NCBI GenBank assembly: GCA_938005745.1
Contig: CALLMM010000019.1
Location: 1 to 64,000, forward strand
DNA from: an uncultured Chthonomonadales bacterium
Lineage (GTDB): Bacteria; Armatimonadota; Chthonomonadetes; Chthonomonadales; CAJBBX01
Direction of reading: 5' to 3'
Length of the DNA: 64,000 bases
Below the pieces are notes generated by a model. The model was not told the DNA's origin. It did not search any database and saw nothing but the letters and a program-made list of their open reading frames with translations. The position numbers and the translations under genes are program-made. Below are positions 26,041 to 34,041 of the stretch, one piece after another; the stretch's first letter is position 1; the number at the start of each line of letters is the position of its first letter.

Positions 26041-26766
26041 CTAAATCTCCACGCGCAGCGCGGCGGACGGAGGCATCTTGGCGGCGCGTATCGCGGGGAA
26101 GATGGTCGCCAGAAAGGTAAGCAGCGTGCCGATGAAAACGGAGAGGAGCATCAGTTTCAGGCTTGCCCACCAGAAATTTCCCCCGAACGCGATCACTCCC
26201 TGTGTGAAGAGATTGATGATGCTGATGAGCATCCATCCGAGGATAAATCCCAGCAGAGAGGCGATAAACCCGAGCAGGGTCGATTCGATGAAGAACAGCT
26301 TGACGATGAACGAGTCGAGCGCTCCTAGACACTTCATCGTTCCGATCTCTTTATATCGCTCCGTAACTGACATCAGCATCGAGTTGGTGATTCCCACCGT
26401 ACAGACCAGCAGACCCATGATCGAGAGCCAGAGCATCCGGTTCTCAGAAGCCTGCCTCTCCTCCTGATTCTCTTCCAGCAGAGCGATCAGACGTGTGTCT
26501 TCAATGCTCGGCGTGCGGAGACCTTTCTCAATATCCTCTTTGATCTGCAGAATATACGCCCTCTGGATATTGGCGAACTCGCCCGACATGCGTACCGAGG
26601 AGAAGAAGGCGATCCCCAGAAAGATGCCCATCGCGGTAATCATGGAACGCCAGAAACGTATCTTGATGCTCTTGAAGCTGATCTCTATCGCCTTCTTCAG
26701 CGGAAGTTGAATCTGGCGTCCAATACTGCCTCTGGGATGCGTTCTCTGCGCCTGATCCACACTCAT
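26041..26766 (-). CDS. FtsX-family permease, small periplasmic region
   Basis: 241 residues: an N-terminal helix ('RFWRSMITAMGIFLGIAFF'), a short ~80-residue periplasmic part instead of the ~200-residue MacB core, and a C-terminal FtsX domain with three helices ('SIMGLLVCTVGITNSMLMSV', 'FFIESTLLGFIASLLGF', 'LLSVFIGTLLTFLATIFPA'). The loop 'VTERYKEIGTMKCLGALDSF' is the classical FtsX signature that contacts the ATPase. The small periplasmic part suggests it transmits ATP-driven motion to another protein rather than forming a MacB-like tube. It overlaps the PqqD-type gene by 4 bases (ATGA), and the ATPase gene follows, so the three should be made together. Confidence 0.9.
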   Translation of the reverse strand: MSVDQAQRTHPRGSIGRQIQLPLKKAIEISFKSIKIRFWRSMITAMGIFLGIAFFSSVRMSGEFANIQRAYILQIKEDIEKGLRTPSIEDTRLIALLEENQEERQASENRMLWLSIMGLLVCTVGITNSMLMSVTERYKEIGTMKCLGALDSFIVKLFFIESTLLGFIASLLGFILGWMLISIINLFTQGVIAFGGNFWWASLKLMLLSVFIGTLLTFLATIFPAIRAAKMPPSAALRVEI

Positions 26767-27194
26767 TTGCCTCTCCCCTTACGCTCATAAAAACCGATCA
26801 GCCGGCGTTCCGCCAGAGTCTGAAGGTAGGTCGTAACCGATATTTCGACCTCACGACGGTTCATTTTGTACTGATTGCACGTCCGTTGAACAATGCTCTC
26901 GACGCTGTGTTCGCCGTCGCAGAGGCTCCAGACGAACGTGCCGACCTCATCCAGCTGCGCGCCCCGCGTCTCCGGCAGTCGAAACCAGAACCCCACAATG
27001 CGCCCGATCCGATCTTTTCGCCGCGGAATGGTCAGGATCGCCTCGCCGTTCTCGGTGGTCTCCCATTCGATCACGGGGTTGCGCACGGGGCGCAGTCGAA
27101 AGACCTGCTGCCTGTCCATGGGAGGGGGCACGCGCAGGAAAGGAACATAGCGTCCCAGCGAGACGCGGAGACGATAGGTTAATGGCACTCGCAT
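26763..27194 (-). CDS. PqqD-family (RiPP-recognition-like) protein
   Basis: 143 residues. The C-terminal ~90 residues fit PqqD: 'LDEVGTFVWSLCDGEHSVES' followed by a winged-helix-like end ('VTTYLQTLAERRLIGFYER'). PqqD and related domains bind the leader of a ribosomally made precursor peptide and present it to a modifying enzyme; standalone versions also occur beside ABC transporters. The N-terminal ~50 residues are an extra basic segment. It overlaps the unknown gene upstream (16 bases) and the FtsX gene downstream (4 bases). No radical-SAM enzyme or precursor peptide was recognised nearby, so its peptide partner is unknown. SD GGAGGAGG. Confidence 0.82.
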   Translation of the reverse strand: MRVPLTYRLRVSLGRYVPFLRVPPPMDRQQVFRLRPVRNPVIEWETTENGEAILTIPRRKDRIGRIVGFWFRLPETRGAQLDEVGTFVWSLCDGEHSVESIVQRTCNQYKMNRREVEISVTTYLQTLAERRLIGFYERKGRGK

Positions 27195-28198
27195 CGCGCC
27201 ATCACCTCCTCCAGCAGTCCTTTCGTGCGAACATTGTGCCAGACCTGGATACCGTAGATCTTATTCGTCTCTTCGCACTCCCAGACGCAGACGGCGTAGC
27301 GGGTCGCGGGGCGCAGCGAGAAGAGCGCATCCCGCATGGCGCGCATCCAGTCCAGCGGACTTCTCACCCGCCCGTGCGCGATCCAGCCCGCATGCTCCTG
27401 CACGATCGCCGCCTGCTTCTCGGAGCGCGTGGAGTGTGTCGGGTAGGTCGTATCCAGCCACTCCTCCAGGGAGAACTTCTTACGAACGACGTTCGCCAGC
27501 CCCCACCGCTCAATCACAATGCGCTCGGCGCGCCGTTCAAACTCCAGTTTCAGGTAACCAGACATTAATTTCTGGCTCTTGAGAGAAAAGTCCTCCGGCA
27601 CGCCCGCCACCATATCGTAGAGCGCCCAGGTCGCCCATCCCTCCTGCGGGTGATCGCAGAGCGAGCCGAACATCTCCGAGGCGATATCCGCCAGATGGTC
27701 CTTCTTCTGCCCGACGACCTGCGCGATCACCACGCGACGACAGGTTTTGCAGTACCATATCTTGCCCTGCCCCTGTCCCTGTCCGCTCCAGGTGAAGTGG
27801 TGCGCGATCCGCTCTCCGTTCGCCTCGATGGTCTCCGGCTTGATCTTGCTCTCGAACGGCTTCTTCTCTTTGCGCGCCTGTTTCTCCGTCTGTTTCAGGA
27901 AGCTCTCCAGCATCTGACGGATGTCCGGAATCTTCTCCTCTCCGGGAGGCGCGGGACGGAAGAGCCGCCACAGCCGCACGATCCAGTCGCCGAGCGTGAT
28001 CGGCTTGCGAACGTTGGGGCTGCTCCATTTGATCTGCACGAACATCGTTCCGGGCGAGTCGACCTTCAGGTAGCCGTTGTCTCGCTCCATCGAAAAACCG
28101 GTGATGTTCCACTCGGCAGGCAGCGTGAATCGCACACCCTGCCAGCCGATCAGGGTTCGCGGGGCATTCGCCTGTTTGGGTTGTATTTTGGAAGCCAT
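27179..28198 (-). CDS. Unknown protein in the PqqD/FtsX operon
   Basis: 339 residues, no family recognised. No signal peptide or membrane helix. It has an N-terminal beta-rich part ('RTLIGWQGVRFTLPAEWNI', resembling PsbP/DcrB-like 'P-x-W' starts), a charged central helix (residues ~85-115), then a short Gly-Gln repeat ('SGQGQGQG') next to a CxxC pair in 'WYCKTCRR' that could bind a metal. Two further sections resemble the N-terminal one ('MSGYLKLEFERRAERIVIER'), suggesting an internal duplication of the same fold. The 3' end overlaps the PqqD-type gene by 16 bases and SD CGGAG precedes the ATG. Its coupling to PqqD, FtsX and the ATPase suggests a cytoplasmic subunit of the same machine. Confidence 0.7.
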   Translation of the reverse strand: MASKIQPKQANAPRTLIGWQGVRFTLPAEWNITGFSMERDNGYLKVDSPGTMFVQIKWSSPNVRKPITLGDWIVRLWRLFRPAPPGEEKIPDIRQMLESFLKQTEKQARKEKKPFESKIKPETIEANGERIAHHFTWSGQGQGQGKIWYCKTCRRVVIAQVVGQKKDHLADIASEMFGSLCDHPQEGWATWALYDMVAGVPEDFSLKSQKLMSGYLKLEFERRAERIVIERWGLANVVRKKFSLEEWLDTTYPTHSTRSEKQAAIVQEHAGWIAHGRVRSPLDWMRAMRDALFSLRPATRYAVCVWECEETNKIYGIQVWHNVRTKGLLEEVMARCECH

Positions 28199-28259
28199 GA
28201 GTCTCCGACTGTGTCTGTCTGCCGCGTCTGTTCACGTTCATCTGGGGAATCGGTTCAAA

Positions 28260-28823
28260 TTACGGCGTGCTGGCGCTGGTTGAGTCCAGTTTAATGCGAC
28301 CGCTTCCGTCCGCGTAACCGATAAAGTTGCCAGTTCTGGAAGGCGATCCCTGCCGGGCGCGCGTGCGATGCCTGCCCGGAACCGGCAGGGAAGTGACCGG
28401 ATCGAACGCGCTGCGAGTCAGGTTCGTCGAATCGTAGACCAGCGGCGTCTTCTCCGGCGATTCCATTCGTCCCTTCTCCTGCTGCGCCGCATCACGGTTC
28501 ATCGCATAGCCGTAACGCTCCTGTCCGGGACGGCTGACGGTGGGGCAGTGGTATCGGTGTTCACCATCCATGTAGAAGGAGAGACGGTCCATCCACTGTT
28601 CAGCAGGCAGAAAGCGGTCGTCGTAGTCGTCCGCATACATCCGCATCCCGCGAGTCATACGGAAGACGTTGCTCTGACAGTTCACCGATTCGCTGATCTT
28701 TCGATAGGGCAGCAGCAGCCCGGTTACCAGCCAGAGAAAACCGTAAACACCCAGTACCGCCAGCGCGCAGCAGCCGGAGAGTCTCCAGAACCAGGCGCGG
28801 GAGGCGTTCTCATCCAGACGCAC
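28260..28823 (-). CDS. Membrane-anchored H-X9-DG / pseudopilin-like protein (short paralog)
   Basis: 187 residues, GTG start with TAGGAGG five bases upstream (this SD overlaps the stop codon of the preceding gene). One N-terminal helix ('LSGCCALAVLGVYGFLWLV'), then a domain also present in the next gene upstream: 'MRMYADDYDDRFLPAEQWMD', a Cys in 'YHCPTVSR', 'RYGYAMNRDA' and a C-terminal 'YADGSGRIK'. These are features of the DUF1559/H-X9-DG proteins, common in Planctomycetes and Armatimonadota and related to type II secretion pseudopilins, but the usual N-terminal methylation motif is missing. Probably periplasmic, tethered by the helix. Function unknown. Confidence 0.72.
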   Translation of the reverse strand: MRLDENASRAWFWRLSGCCALAVLGVYGFLWLVTGLLLPYRKISESVNCQSNVFRMTRGMRMYADDYDDRFLPAEQWMDRLSFYMDGEHRYHCPTVSRPGQERYGYAMNRDAAQQEKGRMESPEKTPLVYDSTNLTRSAFDPVTSLPVPGRHRTRARQGSPSRTGNFIGYADGSGRIKLDSTSASTP

Positions 28824-28832
28824 TTGCGCCTC

Positions 28833-29669
28833 CTACTTCGGCGACTCGTTTTTGACCTGACCGTCCGCATAGAGGATGTTGTTTCTCCCCATGTGGCGTC
28901 CCGGTCGCGGAAGGCTGGTCAGGTTGTCATGGGCATCCTTCCGGAGATCGGACGAGTCGTAAAAGAGCGGCGTACCGGACGGGTTTTCGATCTCGCTGAA
29001 ACGCTTGCCGCTGAGCGCGGAGTTCATAGCGTATCCGTGCCGGTCTGTATCCGCCGCATCGGGACAGCGCAGGATCTCCTCTTCGGCAAAAGTCTGCGTC
29101 GGGTCGGTCAGCGCGGTCATCCAGCGATCCGCCGGCGGCAGGTAGTCATCGTAGCTGTCGGCGTAGAATCGAACTGCGTCATACAGCTTTTTCAGCCGGT
29201 CCGGGCAGGTCTGGTTGCGCGCCGGTTCGTAGGGAACGCGCGCCGCCTGTATCTGCTGGTAGACGTTCCAGACATCCTGCGCCTTCGGGATGAACCAGAG
29301 CAGTCCCGCCAGCAGGATCAGGAAGCCTGCCGCACTGGAGCCTCGTCCCTCCGCGCCGAAGAGCGCGCCCCCGAGGATCGCCGTCGCCGTAACCGGAGCC
29401 AGCAGCCAGAGCGGTCCCGGAAAGATGGTTGTGTCGCCGACTTTAAACTCCGTACGCGATAACACGTAGTAGATGGCGATCCATATCAGGGCGCAAAAGG
29501 CGGCGATCGCCAGGGCGTGTGCCGGAACGCGGGCTTTGCGTCCGCCGACGAATCCCGCGATCAAGGGACCCAGGATGAGCAGAGGAGCCAGCAGGATGGA
29601 CAGTCCGAACATCCATCCTGCCGCTGCGCTCAGGGCGCCCTGTTTGGGTGCTGACTCCGGAAGGCTCAT
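28833..29669 (-). CDS. Four-helix membrane protein with the same H-X9-DG-like domain (long paralog)
   Basis: 278 residues. The first ~125 residues hold four hydrophobic helices ('GWMFGLSILLAPLLILGPLI', 'ALAIAAFCALIWIAIYYVL', 'PLWLLAPVTATAILGGALF', 'AAGFLILLAGLLWFIPKA'). The soluble C-terminal domain repeats the blocks of the gene downstream in the same order: 'VRFYADSYDDYLPPADRWM', 'LRCPDAADTDRHGYAMNSA', 'GTPLFYDSSDLRKDAHDNLT' and 'NILYADGQVK'. The pair therefore arose by duplication with exchange of the membrane part. It is 4 bases downstream of the OPT-like transporter gene, so co-expression is very likely; a role as an accessory subunit of that transporter is an inference. Confidence 0.72.
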   Translation of the reverse strand: MSLPESAPKQGALSAAAGWMFGLSILLAPLLILGPLIAGFVGGRKARVPAHALAIAAFCALIWIAIYYVLSRTEFKVGDTTIFPGPLWLLAPVTATAILGGALFGAEGRGSSAAGFLILLAGLLWFIPKAQDVWNVYQQIQAARVPYEPARNQTCPDRLKKLYDAVRFYADSYDDYLPPADRWMTALTDPTQTFAEEEILRCPDAADTDRHGYAMNSALSGKRFSEIENPSGTPLFYDSSDLRKDAHDNLTSLPRPGRHMGRNNILYADGQVKNESPK

Positions 29670-29673
29670 CTTG

Positions 29674-31704
29674 TCAGAAGGGCAGGTAGTTGACCGACTT
29701 GGCGATCAGCGCAAGTGCAATCGCCGCCATGGCAATCAGTCCAGTTCCGCAGGCAAATCCCGCCAGCAGCACCGGCGAGTACTTCACCCAGTTCTCCTGT
29801 CCGAACCGCTTCGCAAAGTAGCGTTTCCCGAGCCATGCGCCGAAGAAGGTCGGTATCGTGTCTGCCGGGAAGGCTCCCGATCCTCCCACCATGCCGTAGA
29901 AAAAGAGGCTGGGGATGCGGAGTATCGAGCAGGCTCCGTACAGCAGCAGTCCGGCTCCGTATCCGCCGGCGATGCGGTTCAGGTTGATCCCTTCCAGCAC
30001 CCACTTGGGACCATCGGGCTTGTTGATCGTCTGGAACATCGCCTGGAACGTGGCGATGAGGGGCCAGAAGCGCTGCGCGTAGGGATGCTGCGAGGAGGGG
30101 ATCGCGCTGGTATGCCAGAAGAACGCCCAGAAGATGAACGACGACACCAGGAAGATCGGCAGAACCAGGAACTCCACCTTTACCACGCTGGTGAACTTCG
30201 TTCCGGTCAGTTCGACCTCGCGGAAACGCTGCGCCGCCCCGCCGAAATCGTTCAGCGGTATCGGCGCGTACCAGATATCCACATGGGGATAGCCGCTCTT
30301 CATGATCGAGGCTTCCCGCAGGAACGGGAACGAGACGCCGCTTCCGGTCAGCCCCACCATGCGCGCGCTGATGAAGGAGTTGATCGGAGTCCAGATCAGT
30401 CCGAAGAAGATCAGGATGCCCCAGTTGAACTGATGTCCGTTCAGCCCCAGCAGATACTGCGTGAGTCCGATGTAGAAGCAGGTGATGACGAACCAGACCG
30501 CCAGCGGTATCCAGATCTTGATATCGCCGCGTCCGGCGGGCGTCTCCGCGAACAGTCCGCGTCCCTTCATCTCCCGTCGCAGGCTGCCGAGCGCCTTGAT
30601 AACATGGAAGATTCCGATGGTCGCCACCGCCAGCTGAAGTCCGATGCCGACCGACATCCAGAACTTGATGTCAGTCGCCTGCCGGGTATAGAAGGCGTCC
30701 ATGCCCCGCGTCCAGCCGCCGTCCGCCGAGGAGCCGAACGCCCCGAGTCCGCTCAGAATACTGGGCATGGGGAACAGGCGGCAGAAGATCGAGCCGAACG
30801 CCGCGCCTGCCACAATCGGGTAGGGGATCACGAACCCGGTCAGAACCTTGCCCAGGTCTCCCGAGATGCCGGTGATCGCTCCGGGCAGGATCGTCTCCGT
30901 GCTGGTGGTCAGGTCGAAGAAGGGTATGGGGATCAGCGTCATGGCGCGGTTAAAGACCACCCCTGTAAAGACCGGGATGGCGATATAGAAGAAGCCGAAG
31001 ACAAGACCCGCCACCGTGCCGATGGAGAATACCCGCCATCTCCACGACTCCTCTTTGCTGGCGGCTTCCGCCAGCGCCGTCGCACCAGAGGCGGCGACCG
31101 GAGCCATCGGGAAGGGCAGACGCTCCACATCCGAGGTTACGCGGAACAGCACGTAGCCCATGCTCATCCAGTTCAGTCGTCCCAGCACCTCTCCGATGAG
31201 AAGCAGGATGATCGGAACGAGCCAGTCGGGATGGAAGAAGGTTCGCTGCGTGAGCGCGGCGGAGCCTGCCGGGGGAACCACCCACGTCGGGATTTCGCTG
31301 GCAACCAGTCCCGCCTGCGGAGCCTGACGGAAGTACTGGTTCCATATCAAGTATCCGAAGGGTCCGCCGGAGATGCCGCGATCCGCCAGCAGCACATGAG
31401 ACAACATCGAGGCTACGTAGAAGAGGATGTAGATCTCCTGCCGCTTCATCGGCAGGAAGGAGCGGCGCATCACCTCCGCAAAGAGAACGATGGTGACCCA
31501 TTCCGCCGCCGGACCCAGTCCCTGTCCCGCCACCAGACCCAGATAGAGCGCTCCCGGAAGCATGATAAAGCCGACGAAGAGCGCGCCGACGATGGTCTTG
31601 GCGGTAAACCCTTCCGCGTATTGAATAGGTTGTTTTTCTCTGCCTTCCTCCGCAGAGGTCTCTTCTACACGCGATCGCGCTTGTGCAATGTCATCAAGAG
31701 CCAA
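29674..31704 (-). CDS. OPT-type oligopeptide transporter
   Basis: 676 residues, about 14-16 hydrophobic helices, length and layout fitting the OPT/YSL family of proton-coupled oligopeptide or metal-chelate importers. Helpful blocks are 'LVAGQGLGPAAEWVTIVLFA', 'GYVLFRVTSDVERLPFPMAP' (the family's cytoplasmic P/F-rich loop), 'GLIWTPINSFISARMVGLTG' and the glycine-rich 'FFYGMVGGSGAFPADTIPT'. TTG start with AAAAGGAG seven bases earlier. It follows the oligopeptidase B gene (54-base gap) and precedes the two H-X9-DG-like proteins. A peptide importer beside an oligopeptidase fits peptide salvage. The family call comes from layout and motifs rather than a diagnostic residue. Confidence 0.78.
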   Translation of the reverse strand: MALDDIAQARSRVEETSAEEGREKQPIQYAEGFTAKTIVGALFVGFIMLPGALYLGLVAGQGLGPAAEWVTIVLFAEVMRRSFLPMKRQEIYILFYVASMLSHVLLADRGISGGPFGYLIWNQYFRQAPQAGLVASEIPTWVVPPAGSAALTQRTFFHPDWLVPIILLLIGEVLGRLNWMSMGYVLFRVTSDVERLPFPMAPVAASGATALAEAASKEESWRWRVFSIGTVAGLVFGFFYIAIPVFTGVVFNRAMTLIPIPFFDLTTSTETILPGAITGISGDLGKVLTGFVIPYPIVAGAAFGSIFCRLFPMPSILSGLGAFGSSADGGWTRGMDAFYTRQATDIKFWMSVGIGLQLAVATIGIFHVIKALGSLRREMKGRGLFAETPAGRGDIKIWIPLAVWFVITCFYIGLTQYLLGLNGHQFNWGILIFFGLIWTPINSFISARMVGLTGSGVSFPFLREASIMKSGYPHVDIWYAPIPLNDFGGAAQRFREVELTGTKFTSVVKVEFLVLPIFLVSSFIFWAFFWHTSAIPSSQHPYAQRFWPLIATFQAMFQTINKPDGPKWVLEGINLNRIAGGYGAGLLLYGACSILRIPSLFFYGMVGGSGAFPADTIPTFFGAWLGKRYFAKRFGQENWVKYSPVLLAGFACGTGLIAMAAIALALIAKSVNYLPF

Positions 31705-31758
31705 GCGATGTCTCCTTTTCGTCTATAGCCGAGGGGGAACCGCCTCTCACCGAGGCGG

Positions 31759-33966
31759 TCAGGGTCTCTCCTCTATCCCCAGAGTCGCCATGAGAAACGC
31801 ATAATCGTGGGCAACTTCACGCAGTTTATCGTAACGACCGGACGAGCCGCCATGCCCGGCATGCATATTGACCACCAGCAGCAGCGGATTGCGATCCGTT
31901 TTCAGTGTGCGCAGCCGGGCGACATATTTGGCTGGCTCCCAGTACATCACCTGACTGTCGTTGAAGGCGGTTCGCACCAGGATCGCCGGATACTCTCCCG
32001 CCTTGAGGTTGTCGTAGGGGCTGTAGGCGCGCATCCAGGCGAACTGCTCCTTCTTACGCGGATTGCCCCACTCCAGATACTCCTGCACGGTGAGCGGAAG
32101 GCTCTCATCCAGCATCGTGTTGATCACATCCACAAACGGCACATAGATCATCGCCGTGCGGAAGAGGTCCGGGCGTAGATTCAGAACCGCCCCCATCAAT
32201 AATCCCCCCGCGCTTCCCCCCATGATCGCCAGCTTCTCACGGCTGGTGCAGGACTGCTCGATCAGGTGTTCGGCGCAGGCGATGAAGTCGGTGAAGCTGT
32301 TCATCTTGTGCTGCATCTTGCCGGCGTCGTGCCACTCCTCGCCCAGTTCGCCTCCGCCCCGGATATGCGCCGTCGCCCAGATCATGCCCCGATCCAGCAG
32401 ACTGAAACGGTTGGTATCGAACGAGGCGGACATCGGTGCGCCGTAAGAGCCGTAGCCGTAGAGCAGAAGAGGGGTCTCTTTGCTCTTTTTCGTGCTGCGA
32501 TGGTAGACCATCGAGATCGGAATTCTGACGCCGTCTTTTGCCGCAGCATATGTCAGTTCGGTCACATAGTCCTGCGAATTGAACCCGCTCGGAACCTCCT
32601 GCTGTTTCAGCACGGTCAGACGGCGGGCGCGGATATCGTAGTCGTAGACGGTCTGCGGCGTGGTATACGAACTGTACTGAAGGCGGAGCGTGTCGGTGTC
32701 CGTCTCCATGTTTGCGCCCGGGTAGACGTTGTAGAACGACTCTGGAAACTGTATCTCGTGATGTTCTCCGGTTCCAAGTTCATAGACGATGATCCGGGGA
32801 ACGGCGTTCTCGCGTATCTTCAGCGCCATGTAACGATCGAAGAGGTCCAGCCCCTCGATCTGAACGCCTTTCCGGTAGGGAACCAGCTCCTTCCAGTTCT
32901 TTTCGCCGGGCTTGGCGACGGGAGCCGTAACGACGCGGAAGTTTTTTGCCTCTTTGTTGGTGCGGATGTAGAGCAGTCCATCGCGATGATCCACGTAGTA
33001 GCGGTGCTCTTTCTGCCGTCGCAGAATTCGCTTCGGGTCGGAATCGGGCTTGTCGCAGGGCAGAATGCGTATCTCGGAGGAGTCGAAACTGCTGCTGTTG
33101 AGAATAAAGTACTTCCGGTCTCGTGTGCGGGTGAGCCAGCAGTAGAAGAGGCGATCCTTCTCTTCATAGATCGGTTCCGGCTTTCCGCCGAGCGTCTGGC
33201 GAAAGAACTGATAGGGTCGTTTTGCGTCGTCTTCGCGCACGTAGAGCAGCGTGCGGTTGTCGGACGCCCACGCGACTCCCGCCACTGTGCCGAACCGGTC
33301 CGGCAGGTCCCTTCCGGCTGTCAGATCACGCACTCGAAGCTCATACTCCCGAAAGCCGCTGAAGTCCACCGAATAGGCGAGGAGCTTCCCGTCATCGCTG
33401 ACGGCGAAGGCGGATATGCTGCAGAAAGGCTTGTCCTTCGCCAGTTCGTTCACATCCAGAACGATCTCTTCCTTGCCGGCGGAGGCGACGGGACGCCGCA
33501 GATAGATCGGATACTGAAGCCCCTGTTCCGTGCGCGTGTAGTACTCATAGTCTCGATAGCGATAGGGAACGGAGAGGTCGGTCTCCTTGATCCGACCGAT
33601 CATCTCCTGATAGAGCCTCTCCTGAAGCGCTTCGGTCGGCTTCATCACCGCCGCCGCATAGGCGTTCTCGGCGTTCAGGTATGCGGCGACCTCCGGGTTC
33701 GTCTTCTCCCGCAGCCAGAAGTAGTCGTCCGGAAGGCTCTCACCGTGAATACGCCGCACAGCAGGCTTTCTGGCGGCGACCGGCGGAGCTGCGGCGTTCA
33801 GATCAAGGGGTGGCATTGTCGTCTCTGTTCGGGACATGGTATCTGCGTTTACCGGGCAGGTGATTGATAGTAGGGCGAGGACTACACTCAGCAGACGGCT
33901 GCATCTCAGGCTGCCCGGGCTGTCGGGGAGGAAGCCCGGGCATGTCAGAACCAATCTCTGATTCAC
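31759..33966 (-). CDS. Oligopeptidase B / prolyl oligopeptidase family serine peptidase (S9A), exported
   Basis: 735 residues, GTG start. A Cys-containing hydrophobic stretch at 22-42 ('LLSVVLALLSITCPVNA') is a plausible signal peptide, so the enzyme may be periplasmic; typical oligopeptidase B is cytoplasmic. An N-terminal propeller ('LPDDYFWLREKTNPEVAAYL') is followed by the alpha/beta-hydrolase domain with S585 in 'MGGSAGGLL', D670 in 'AFNDSQVM' and H705 in 'AGHGGSSGR'. Oligopeptidase B cleaves short peptides after Arg or Lys; no substrate-binding Glu pair was checked. Between the giant M28/FtsX gene (75 bases upstream) and the peptide transporter, it forms the peptidase arm of the locus. 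Confidence 0.92.
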   Translation of the reverse strand: MNQRLVLTCPGFLPDSPGSLRCSRLLSVVLALLSITCPVNADTMSRTETTMPPLDLNAAAPPVAARKPAVRRIHGESLPDDYFWLREKTNPEVAAYLNAENAYAAAVMKPTEALQERLYQEMIGRIKETDLSVPYRYRDYEYYTRTEQGLQYPIYLRRPVASAGKEEIVLDVNELAKDKPFCSISAFAVSDDGKLLAYSVDFSGFREYELRVRDLTAGRDLPDRFGTVAGVAWASDNRTLLYVREDDAKRPYQFFRQTLGGKPEPIYEEKDRLFYCWLTRTRDRKYFILNSSSFDSSEIRILPCDKPDSDPKRILRRQKEHRYYVDHRDGLLYIRTNKEAKNFRVVTAPVAKPGEKNWKELVPYRKGVQIEGLDLFDRYMALKIRENAVPRIIVYELGTGEHHEIQFPESFYNVYPGANMETDTDTLRLQYSSYTTPQTVYDYDIRARRLTVLKQQEVPSGFNSQDYVTELTYAAAKDGVRIPISMVYHRSTKKSKETPLLLYGYGSYGAPMSASFDTNRFSLLDRGMIWATAHIRGGGELGEEWHDAGKMQHKMNSFTDFIACAEHLIEQSCTSREKLAIMGGSAGGLLMGAVLNLRPDLFRTAMIYVPFVDVINTMLDESLPLTVQEYLEWGNPRKKEQFAWMRAYSPYDNLKAGEYPAILVRTAFNDSQVMYWEPAKYVARLRTLKTDRNPLLLVVNMHAGHGGSSGRYDKLREVAHDYAFLMATLGIEERP

Positions 33967-33996
33967 TCCGTGAATGCCTGTTGTAACATTGTTATA
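33961..33996 (-). promoter_or_regulatory. Palindromes and a -10-like box before the oligopeptidase gene
   Basis: Two short palindromes lie in the 75-base gap: ATTCAC-TCC-GTGAAT (33961-33975), which includes the GTG start codon, and TAACA-T-TGTTA (33984-33994), which overlaps a minus-strand TATAAC (33996-33991). No -35 fits at 16-18 bases. A repressor site controlling an internal promoter is possible. Confidence 0.35.
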
Positions 33997-34041
33997 CCGC
34001 CTCTGCTGTGCAAACTCCGTCGTCAGTCTGCTATGGCAGGA

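Noticed and set aside
27768..27785. Short Gly-Gln coding repeat (CCTGTC-like units) that looked like a tandem repeat
   Set aside because: Only three units inside one gene; not a CRISPR or satellite, simply 'GQGQGQG' in the protein.
29473..31728. 751-residue + strand open frame opposite the OPT-like gene
   Set aside because: It is the antisense shadow of a gene with recognisable membrane helices; its composition (Arg/His/Gln-rich, no hydrophobic segments) is typical of reverse-strand frames in GC-rich DNA.
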